Source: CAWDVK01 sp963805715
Lineage (GTDB): Bacteria; Actinomycetota; Actinomycetes; Streptosporangiales; Streptosporangiaceae
NCBI GenBank assembly: GCA_963805715.1
Contig: CAWDVK010000009.1
Span: 496,001 to 560,000 of the forward strand
DNA length: 64,000 nucleotides
Direction: 5' to 3'
In this document: in pieces, positions 57,558 to 64,000 of the stretch
How positions within the stretch are numbered: position 1 is the first letter of the stretch
Layout of the letters: the number at the start of each line of letters is the position of its first letter
Position numbers and translations under genes: made by a program
The notes under the pieces: generated by a model
The model's database searches: none
What the model was told of the DNA's origin: nothing
Seen by the model: the letters and a program-made list of their open reading frames with translations, nothing else

Positions 57558-58966
57558 CGCCATCCGCCCGCGGCCGCGCCCTGGGGGCGCTCCAGCAGGC
57601 CCGGATTGAACCCGGCCCCGACCAGGCGCTCCATCAGCTGCGACGACGGCGTATGCGCCGCGGCCGCGCGGCCCGCCGGGCCCTCCGGCAGGAAGAGCCG
57701 GTTAACGGTCGGCCGGTCCGTATCCGCCGGCGGCATGACCTCCAGCACCTCGGAGACGTAGCGCACGGTCCGCTGGCCGTCGTGCCGCTTGCGGACATGC
57801 ACGACCAGGTCGACGGCCATCCCGACCAGGATGTGGATGGCCCGCTCGGCCAGGGTGAGGCCGCCGCGCAGGCCCAGGATGAGGATCCGGTCGAAGGCCT
57901 CCGTCGGGGAGTTGGCGTGCAGCGTGCACATCGAGCCTTCCTGGCCCGAGTTCATCGCCTCCAGCATCGGCATGATCTCGCTGCGCCGCACCTCGCCGAC
58001 GATGATCCGCTGCGGGTTGTGCCGCAGCGCGTGCGCGACCAGGTCGTGCAGGCTGATCCCGCCCGCGCCCTCGGAGTTGGAATCGCGGGCCTCGAATGCG
58101 ATCACGTCCGGATGCTGCTGCGTCCCGTGCAGGAAGAGCTCGTACTCCGACTCCAGGGTGGCGAGACGCTCGACGGGCGGGATCTCGCTGGCCAGCGCGC
58201 GCAGCAAGGTGGTCTTCCCGGCGTTCACGCCGCCAGTCACCACGATGTTGCACCGGCCGCGGACGGCTGCGGCGAGAAAGGCGGCCAGCACCGGATCGAT
58301 GGTGCCGAGCTGCATCAGCTTGCCGAGGCTGGCGTCGAGCTGACCGTGCCGCCGCAGCGACACGCACGGCCGCGGCGTCACCGACATGGTCGCCGTCATC
58401 CGCGCGGAACCGGTCAGCGCGACGTTGACCAGCGGGGCCGCGGCCGAGAAGTCACGCGCGGTCTGGCCGCCCCTGGCCGCCCAGGAGCGGATCATCGCGA
58501 TCAGCGCGTCATCGGTGTCGGCCACCGGCGGGCCCGCTACCCGCTCCCCCGTGGCATAGCTCACCCAGACCTCGTCGCACCCGTTCACGTCCACGTTCTC
58601 CACCCGCGGATCGCGCAGGTAGCCCGCCAGCGGGCCGAGCCCGTAGCGCAGGTCGTAGACGGCCTGGGCCAGCGCTTCCTGGTCGGCCGACGGCAGCACG
58701 GTGCCGCCCGTGCGGGCCCGGTGCGCGGTCCAGCCGCGGACCGCCTCCTGGATGACCGGCGCGACCTCCGGCTGCTGCGCCCCGTCCTGCAGCCGCCCGG
58801 CCACCGCTTCCAGGATCTCGGCGGCCCCCGACCGCAGCTGCGCATCCGTGAGCACCCTCGCGGGCAGTCCGGCAGGACCAGGCGCGCGATCAGCGCCGGC
58901 GGCGGGCAGGTAGCCGCCCGGCCCGCCGCCGCCCCTGGTCATCCCCGGCAGTCTCAGTTCCGTCAT
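57554..58966 (-). CDS. TadA/CpaF secretion ATPase
   Basis: 470 residues. The N-terminal domain contains LGPLAGYLRDPRVENVDVNG, then the RecA-like ATPase: Walker A VTGGVNAGKTTLLRALA near 240, Asp box LATLESEYELFL, Walker B with RIIVGEVRRSEIMPML, His box SMCTLHANSPTEAFDR. It powers assembly of the Flp pilus. It lies between tadZ and tadB with 4-bp overlaps on both sides. Confidence 0.94.
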   Translation of the reverse strand: MTELRLPGMTRGGGGPGGYLPAAGADRAPGPAGLPARVLTDAQLRSGAAEILEAVAGRLQDGAQQPEVAPVIQEAVRGWTAHRARTGGTVLPSADQEALAQAVYDLRYGLGPLAGYLRDPRVENVDVNGCDEVWVSYATGERVAGPPVADTDDALIAMIRSWAARGGQTARDFSAAAPLVNVALTGSARMTATMSVTPRPCVSLRRHGQLDASLGKLMQLGTIDPVLAAFLAAAVRGRCNIVVTGGVNAGKTTLLRALASEIPPVERLATLESEYELFLHGTQQHPDVIAFEARDSNSEGAGGISLHDLVAHALRHNPQRIIVGEVRRSEIMPMLEAMNSGQEGSMCTLHANSPTEAFDRILILGLRGGLTLAERAIHILVGMAVDLVVHVRKRHDGQRTVRYVSEVLEVMPPADTDRPTVNRLFLPEGPAGRAAAAHTPSSQLMERLVGAGFNPGLLERPQGAAAGGWR

Positions 58967-59775
58967 GACCGGTCCCCGGCATCGACGGCCGCGATCTCGG
59001 CGGGATAGCCGGCCTCCTGCTGGCTGGCCACGCTGGGCCGGCCGGCCAGTGCGGCTGCCTCGCGCAGCGCCCGCCCGGCGCCCGCAGCCGAGCGCATCAG
59101 CGGCCGGGCCCGCAGCGCGCGGCGGCTGCCGAGCCCGTCGGCCAGCAAGGCGGCCGCCTTCGCGTCCCGCGGCAGCGCCGCGAGGACCGGAACGCCCAGC
59201 GCGCCGGCCACCTCAGCGCGCGAATGCGGCCCGTCCCCGGCCAGCAGGACAGCGATCCGCTCGCGGCTGACCATCTCGGTGAGCATGTCGATCCTCGGGC
59301 GCGCCCGGCTGACCTGGCGCAGCGTCGGCCGCAGCACGAGCGCGACCAGGCCGGCCGCGGCGAGCAGCGGCGGCACGGCGCCGCTGGCATCCAGGCGCCC
59401 GCAGTCGGCGATGACATCGCACGGAACCGCCGCGAAGGTGGCCGCCAGCCCGGGCCAGGACGGCTGCAGCGCGATCGACTGCCGCGGGTCAGAGAGGCCG
59501 GCCAGCAGCAGCCGGCTGCCCTCGGCGTCGAGCTCGATCAGGTGCCGCCAGAAGGCGCTGACCGCGAGATCGCCGGCTCGCCCGGCTTCCAGCGCCAGCG
59601 TGAGCAGGCCGCCGCCCGGCGGCACGTGCCCGCCGAGCAGGCCGGCCAGGATGTCACCGCCGCTCGGATCGCACTCGGCGACGATCACCCGGGACGGCCA
59701 GCCCAGCGCCAGCGCGATGGCCGACGTGGTCACGCCCGGCGAACCGCCAGCTGACTGCAGCGCGAAGATGGTCAT
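58963..59775 (-). CDS. TadZ/CpaE-like ParA-fold protein with a lysine-less P-loop
   Basis: 270 residues. It starts MTIFALQSAGGSPGVTTSAI, the place of a deviant Walker A, but the invariant P-loop lysines are gone (GSPGVTT instead of KGGxGKTT). VIVAECDPSGGDIL is the switch region and VIADCGRLDASG the Walker-B-like strand. CpaE/TadZ proteins place the pilus machine at the cell pole; without the lysines this one may bind nucleotide poorly or not at all. The start overlaps the SAF gene stop. Confidence 0.85.
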   Translation of the reverse strand: MTIFALQSAGGSPGVTTSAIALALGWPSRVIVAECDPSGGDILAGLLGGHVPPGGGLLTLALEAGRAGDLAVSAFWRHLIELDAEGSRLLLAGLSDPRQSIALQPSWPGLAATFAAVPCDVIADCGRLDASGAVPPLLAAAGLVALVLRPTLRQVSRARPRIDMLTEMVSRERIAVLLAGDGPHSRAEVAGALGVPVLAALPRDAKAAALLADGLGSRRALRARPLMRSAAGAGRALREAAALAGRPSVASQQEAGYPAEIAAVDAGDRS

Positions 59776-60488
59776 CCCACCTCCTTGGTCACGATCAGCG
59801 CGATCTCGCCGCTGGCGGCCTGCTCCGCCAGCCCGGCCCCGCTGGCCGATGCCACCAGCAGGTCCACCACATCGAGCCCGTCGGCTTCCGGTGACGCAGT
59901 GACGGCCATGACGACCCCGGCGACCGGGGTCGTCATGGCCTGGGCCGTGCTGCCGCTGCCGGAGCCCGCGCCGGGGGCGGGAACGACGAGCACGCTGTCG
60001 CCCGCGGTCAGGCCGCTGGCCGGCAGCCCGGACGGCTTGATCGCGACGGGCACGAGGACCTGGCCAGCGGCCGGAGGCGCGGCGGCGGTGACGTCCGCGG
60101 CGGCCAGCAGCGTGCCCGGCCGCAGGCCGGTGGCCGCCACCAGGCCGATCACCTGGCGTTCCTGCCGCGCCGGGATCGTCTGGACGCCCGGTCCCGCCGC
60201 CACCGATGCGGTGGTCAGGTCCGCGGCCCTGATCACCGACCCTGCTGGCACGGCGGCCGTGACCAGCAGCACGGGCACGCGGTGGTTGAGGTTCTGGTAG
60301 AGCGCGGCACTGCCCAGGATGCCGGCGCCGACCAGGGCGACGGCCAGCGCGATCATGCCCGGCCTTCGGCGCCGCGGCAGCGCGCGGAGCTGGGCCAGCC
60401 GGTCCGCGCCGCCGCCGTTCGCCGTGACCGGATCAGGCTCCGGGCGGAAGACGGTGCCGAACGCGGTGCCTGGCTCGCTCATGCTCAT
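59772..60488 (-). CDS. SAF-domain (CpaB/RcpC-like) pilus protein
   Basis: 238 residues from ATG 60488, which overlaps the stop of the preceding gene (ATGA). One transmembrane segment (GMIALAVALVGAGILGSAAL) leads to a SAF domain (VTAAVPAGSVIRAADLTTAS, ERQVIGLVAATGLRPGTLLA) and then a second beta domain (GLTAGDSVLVVPAP). CpaB/RcpC proteins help shape the Tad pilus exit path in diderms; in monoderms they probably sit in the wall. Confidence 0.87.
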   Translation of the reverse strand: MSMSEPGTAFGTVFRPEPDPVTANGGGADRLAQLRALPRRRRPGMIALAVALVGAGILGSAALYQNLNHRVPVLLVTAAVPAGSVIRAADLTTASVAAGPGVQTIPARQERQVIGLVAATGLRPGTLLAAADVTAAAPPAAGQVLVPVAIKPSGLPASGLTAGDSVLVVPAPGAGSGSGSTAQAMTTPVAGVVMAVTASPEADGLDVVDLLVASASGAGLAEQAASGEIALIVTKEVG

Positions 60489-61432
60489 TGTCCCGTCACT
60501 AGTGCCTGGCCCTCGGCCACCCGCAGCGGCAGCGGGAAGGGAACCTGCAGCCCCGCGTTCAGCGTGCCGCCGACCCCGCCGGACCCGGTCCACGTCACCC
60601 GCCAGGTCACGACCACGGCCGCGGCGTAGGTGCCGCGGGGCTGCAGCGCGGACGACTGGTCGTAGCTATAGGAGCAGGGGTCGCTGCGTGCCGCCTGCTG
60701 CGCCGCCAGGCCGCCGAGGCCTGGCCCGGCACAGGTGGGACCGGTCAGTCCCCCGCCGGGGTCGAAGGTGATCTGCTCGGGCGTCGCGGTGACGGTGGCC
60801 CAGACGCCGCCCACCGAGACCGTCCGGAACGCCGCCTTCCACTCCGCTGACGGGATCCAGAACAGCTCCGGCAGGCCGACCAGGCCGTCGCCGGTCGCCG
60901 GCGGCGCGGTCTGCGGCCTGAGCGCCGGGACCGTCAGCTCGCCCTCGGCGATCTGCAGCAGTTCCTGCGGCGTGACCGGAGGCGCCCCGCCGCCGCCTTT
61001 GGATTCCAGCGTGACGCCGCCAAATGGCTGGTTTCCCGGGCAGGTGATGGCGGCCCACTCCTCGCCCTTCGGCGCGGCCGGAAGGCCGAGGTAGCTGATC
61101 TGCGCCGGGGACAAGGGCACCAGCGTGCAGGTGAGGTTGCCGCCGCCTCCGCCGCCTCCGCCGCCCCCGCCGCCGGGCCCCCCTGGCTGGCCGGGCACGC
61201 TGCCGCCGGACTGGCAGACGATCACCCAGGAGCCAGGTGGCCGGTAAGAGTACCGGCAGCCCGGTCCCAGGGCCGCCAGCCGGGCGGCGGCGGCCGGCGC
61301 ACCCGCCGCCGCGCTGGCCGGGGACCCGGGCCAGGCCAGCAGCAGCCCGGCGGCCAGCAGGGCAGCGACCGCAGGGAGCCGGGCAGCGCGCACCGGCCTG
61401 GCTGTCGTCAGGGCGGACATCAGGGCGCGCAT
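60485..61432 (-). CDS. Secreted protein of the Tad operon, function unknown
   Basis: 315 residues from ATG 61432 (GGAGG just upstream). A signal peptide (VAALLAAGLLLAWPGSPASA) is followed by an Ala-rich stretch, a Cys pair region (GPGCRYSYRPPGSWVIVCQS), a run of about 12 glycines, NLTCTLVPLSPAQISYLGLP, then a beta-rich domain with more cysteines. TGSGGVGGTLNAGLQVPFPL is near the end. No recognised domain. Its place between a lipoprotein and the SAF protein, with overlapping starts and stops, ties it to pilus assembly or anchoring. Confidence 0.75.
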   Translation of the reverse strand: MRALMSALTTARPVRAARLPAVAALLAAGLLLAWPGSPASAAAGAPAAAARLAALGPGCRYSYRPPGSWVIVCQSGGSVPGQPGGPGGGGGGGGGGGGNLTCTLVPLSPAQISYLGLPAAPKGEEWAAITCPGNQPFGGVTLESKGGGGAPPVTPQELLQIAEGELTVPALRPQTAPPATGDGLVGLPELFWIPSAEWKAAFRTVSVGGVWATVTATPEQITFDPGGGLTGPTCAGPGLGGLAAQQAARSDPCSYSYDQSSALQPRGTYAAAVVVTWRVTWTGSGGVGGTLNAGLQVPFPLPLRVAEGQALVTGQ

Positions 61433-62086
61433 GGCACCTCCACCAGCTGCATGTTGCTCACCCGCCACCGGCCGCCGAGCAGCACGAGGGTGATGTAGAA
61501 ATTGAGCTGCGGCTGGCCGAAGCTGCCGGCGCACGACCTGCGAGGTCTGGATGTCCTCCACCCCGAAGTGGCTCAGGTCCAGGCAGTCATGCAGCCGGGC
61601 GGTGCGGCCCGCCACCTGGATGCTGAGGATGTGCGGCACGGCGCTGCCGTCAGCGACGTCGTGCGCCGCCCAGTCCCGTTGCAGCGACCGGATCATCTCG
61701 GGGATGTCGGCTGCCGGGTTGTAGGGCGCGAGGATCGCCCGTGCCTGCACCGGGTTCTGCGACGTCATCGCGGCCGCGTACGCCTGCCAGTAGCCGGCGT
61801 AAGCGGCCGCCACCTGCTGCCGAGCCGTCAGCGGCGGCGCGGCAGCAGGTGGCCCGGTGGCCGCCGGGGCGCCTTTCGGCGGCAGGGAGACCGCAGCGGC
61901 CCCGCCACCGCAGCCCGCCATGGCGGCAGTCAGCGCCAGGATCGCCGCCGCGGGCGGCCAGCGGGATCCGCGGGTCGCTCCGGCCGGGCGGCACAGGCGC
62001 CGGCCGGATGACGGGCTGGCCATCAGCTGAGCAGGCCAGCCGGGTGCCAGCGCTAAGCGGCGGCGCGCCGTCACGGCATGGGGCAT
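61420..62086 (-). CDS. Lipoprotein heading the Tad operon, frame broken near 61527
   Basis: About 221 residues when repaired. ATG 62086 (AGGAG ten bases upstream) or ATG 62023 starts it. A lipobox-like LTAAMAGC ends the signal sequence. The mature part RQQVAAAYAGYWQAYAAAMT, HILSIQVAGRTARLHDCLDL and VEDIQTSQVV is SnoaL/NTF2-like in pattern. After that the protein continues in the next frame as SFGQPQLNFYITLVLLGGRW and RVSNMQLVEVPCAP. One extra C in CGCCGGC near 61526-61530 causes the break. Its stop overlaps the next gene. Confidence 0.75.
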
Positions 62087-62599
62087 CTGCGTGTTGCTCC
62101 TGCTGACCTGACCTGATTTCAGCATTTGTGACCGACCGATAGCATTGCGCAGCCAGCAGGGCCAGCACAACCAGTTGGCACCACTTTTCGAAGATCATTA
62201 CGAAATGGGCCTTCTCGCCATCGCGGTCTGGCGGGACCCGGCCGCTGGCCGCGCGCCGGCCCGGGGCGAGGCCCGGACGCAGGCCAGCGCCGCGCGGCAG
62301 GTCCGGTGCGCACCCTGACGCGGGCCGCACCCTGACGCGGGCCGCACCCTGACGCGGGCCGCCCCCGGTATCCGGGTCAGGTGGGGGCATTTCCCGATGG
62401 CGGGGCCGGGGCCGGCGGCGGCAGCCTGGAGCCATGAACAGCGCGCCAGCGCCGAGTCAGCCAGGTAACGAGTCAGCCAGGTAAAGGGCCGCCACAGATT
62501 GGCTCAGCACTTCACCAGGGCTGCCCGGCGATAGTTAATTTGTAACGCTTTCGCAAGTAGCCTGATGTTTTACGGGGGTACTTTCCTCAGGGGGATGCC
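62087..62599. other. Divergent intergenic region with short repeats
   Basis: No coding ORF. It holds the 17-bp repeats (62310-62360), a duplicated GAGTCAGCCAGGTAA (62454-62468 and 62470-62484), and an AT-richer patch around 62530-62580. It should contain the Tad operon promoter and that of the esterase. Confidence 0.5.
62310..62360. repeat. 17-bp tandem repeat, three copies
   Basis: GCACCCTGACGCGGGCC three times without mismatch, in the non-coding region upstream of the Tad operon. Confidence 0.9.
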
Positions 62600-62689
62600 A
62601 TGACGGACGTGCTGGGTACCAGGGCACGCTCCCCGGGCCTGAGCGCCGACGGGAGCCGACCCGCCGTCTTCCGGAGATCAGGATGTTAG
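62600..62689 (+). CDS. 29-codon ORF overlapping the esterase start, possible leader peptide
   Basis: ATG 62600 follows AGGGGGATGCC and encodes MTDVLGTRARSPGLSADGSR and nine more residues. It ends TAG at 62687-62689, overlapping the esterase ATG at 62683. Position and ribosome site suggest translational coupling. No conservation could be checked. Confidence 0.35.
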   Translation: MTDVLGTRARSPGLSADGSRPAVFRRSGC

Positions 62690-63948
62690 AGCCCCAGAGC
62701 ACGGTGCTATTCGTCCTTCTCCTGCTGACATTCGCCGCGCTGATGTGGTGGATGATCAGCACTCGCCGGGCCGCCTTTCGCATCATCGCCGCGTGCCTGG
62801 CCTTCACGTTCGCGATGTTCTTCGGCGTGATGGCCGTCAACAGGTACTACGGCTATTACGAGACCTGGGGCGCTGTGGTCGGGGACATCACCAGCCAGGG
62901 GGCCGACGGCGTCAACGCGGCGCCGCAGGTGACGGGGACGGACCTGCCCTCTGCCTCGCCGGTGAGCCTGCGCGGCAGAAGCGCGATCAACGGGGGGCTG
63001 GCGCGGCAGCAGGGGTACGTGCTGCGGCTGGCCGTGGCCGGCCCGCGCAGCCGCATCGCCCGGATGGCGTATGTCTACCTGCCGCCGCAGTACTTCCAGC
63101 CGGCCTATCAGCACTACCGGTTTCCCGTCATCGAGCTCATCCACGGCCAGCCCGGTGAGCCGCAGGACTGGATCAACGTGGTCGGCGTGACGGTGACCCT
63201 CGACCGGCTGGTGCACGAGGGGCTGGCCTGGCCGGTCGTGCTGGTCATGCCCGACGCGAACGGCGGCGAGGACATCTCGCTGCAGTGCCTCAACCAGGTG
63301 CGCGGTCCGCAGGATCTCACCTACCTGGCGCAGGACGTGCCCGCGCAGATCACGCGCACGCTGCGGGTGCAGCCGCCGGGTCCCGCCTGGGGCGTGGCCG
63401 GCTATTCGGAAGGCGGGTTCTGCGCGGCCAACATGGCGCTGCGCTTCCGCTACCGCTACGGGTTCGCTGGCGTGCTCAGCGGCTACTTCCAGCCCTCCGA
63501 CAACCAGCTGGCCCAGCCGATCAGGGCGGTCAACCCATTCGGCACCAGCCTCGCGCTGCGGCAGCAGAACACCCCGGTGGACGAGCTGCAGCAGCTGCCC
63601 GCCGGTGCGGTCATCCCGAAGTTCTGGCTCGGCGCGGGCCGCGATGACCGGCAGGACGTGGGTAATGCGGAGTTCTTCTGGCAGGAACTTGCGCTCCGGC
63701 AGGCCGATGTGCCACTGACGCTCACCGCAGGCGGCGGCCACGACATGGCGACCTGGCGGGCCGAGGTCCCGCAGATGCTGCGGTGGATGACCCGCGGCCT
63801 GGCCCGGATGGCCCGCATGGACCCGATGACCCGGCCGGCGGCGGTGGCCCGGCCATGCGGCCGGCCGGGCCGGCCAGCCGGGGACACCAGGTCAGCCGCG
63901 CTGCGCAGGCCCCGCTGCGGGCCGGACGAGACTGCGCGGGCCGGCTGA
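62683..63948 (+). CDS. Membrane-anchored esterase (antigen 85/esterase D fold)
   Basis: 421 residues. Two N-terminal hydrophobic segments (7-26, 32-51) are followed by an esterase domain. ARMAYVYLPPQYFQPAYQHY and FPVIELIHGQPGEPQDWINV enter the fold, the nucleophile is in GVAGYSEGGFCAANMALRF, and the histidine in TLTAGGGHDMATWRAEVP; the acid is probably in LGAGRDDRQDV. It resembles actinobacterial putative esterases related to mycolyltransferases. The C-terminal 60 residues are Arg/Pro-rich. ATG 62683 follows GGAG. Transcribed away from the Tad operon. Confidence 0.87.
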   Translation: MLEPQSTVLFVLLLLTFAALMWWMISTRRAAFRIIAACLAFTFAMFFGVMAVNRYYGYYETWGAVVGDITSQGADGVNAAPQVTGTDLPSASPVSLRGRSAINGGLARQQGYVLRLAVAGPRSRIARMAYVYLPPQYFQPAYQHYRFPVIELIHGQPGEPQDWINVVGVTVTLDRLVHEGLAWPVVLVMPDANGGEDISLQCLNQVRGPQDLTYLAQDVPAQITRTLRVQPPGPAWGVAGYSEGGFCAANMALRFRYRYGFAGVLSGYFQPSDNQLAQPIRAVNPFGTSLALRQQNTPVDELQQLPAGAVIPKFWLGAGRDDRQDVGNAEFFWQELALRQADVPLTLTAGGGHDMATWRAEVPQMLRWMTRGLARMARMDPMTRPAAVARPCGRPGRPAGDTRSAALRRPRCGPDETARAG

Positions 63949-64000
63949 CCCGGCCGCGCACCCGCCTGGCGGCCCGCTTGCGTTGGCACGGTCACGGGCC

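Noticed and set aside
60485..62170. Single 561-residue fusion protein
   Set aside because: The two halves are different Tad-operon proteins; the apparent fusion comes from a one-base frame break near 61527.

Overview
The window is very GC-rich, densely packed DNA of an actinobacterium (Actinomycetota), most likely a filamentous lineage near Streptosporangiales or Streptomycetales. This rests on strong third-position GC, many GTG and TTG starts, leaderless-looking genes and 4-bp ATGA/GTGA overlaps. The gene content agrees: SigK/RskA, a fused RNase H/phosphatase, an ECF42 sigma factor with its DGPF partner, a Tad pilus operon with a LysM-BTAD regulator, and an actinobacterial rnpB. No sequence search was possible, so the taxon is inference.

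Layout. 0-6 kb: a disordered membrane-anchored protein, a small unknown protein, two sigma-factor genes and two enzymes. 6-17 kb: aminotransferase, HtrA-like protease, MFS exporter, YihY membrane protein, MpaB-like oxygenase plus ABC1 kinase, then a decayed stretch (truncated phosphotransferase, DUF1254 remnant) and a TauE/SafE permease. 17.4-19.8 kb: a cassette bounded by two copies of the rnpB 3' end, holding transposase and glyoxalase remnants and a secreted seven-repeat protein. 19.8-28 kb: rnpB, a histone-like protein, RNase H/phosphatase with a zinc-ribbon protein, SigK-RskA and a molybdopterin oxidoreductase. 28.1-28.4 kb: an apparently unannotated structured RNA on the minus strand. 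28.5-37 kb: small enzymes, then a redox module (ferric-reductase-like membrane protein, NuoF-like flavoprotein, 3Fe-4S ferredoxin) directly followed by a two-component system. 37-50 kb: hydrolase, CorA, penicillin acylase, glutamic endopeptidase, a UbiE/UbiA-like pair, pentapeptide and beta-propeller proteins, and a large membrane protein with a kinase-like middle. 50.4-62.1 kb: a minus-strand, largely overlapping 12-gene Tad/Flp pilus operon. 62.7-63.9 kb: a membrane-anchored esterase.

Three observations stand out. (1) The minus-strand RNA at 28.1-28.36 kb has no clear ORF, at least four designable hairpins, three GNRA tetraloops and two tandem perfect terminator stems. (2) The same TCAG direct repeat with 11-bp spacing lies upstream of the two-component operon (33.89 kb) and of the HtrA-like protease (9.43-9.49 kb), suggesting an MprAB-like envelope-stress regulon. 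(3) rnpB appears to have served as an integration site.

A caution for every reader: nine reading-frame breaks, in eight genes that otherwise look intact, are each repaired by adding or removing one base, often in a short homopolymer. That pattern fits residual assembly indels better than nine real mutations. Affected genes are listed as CDS with the break position.
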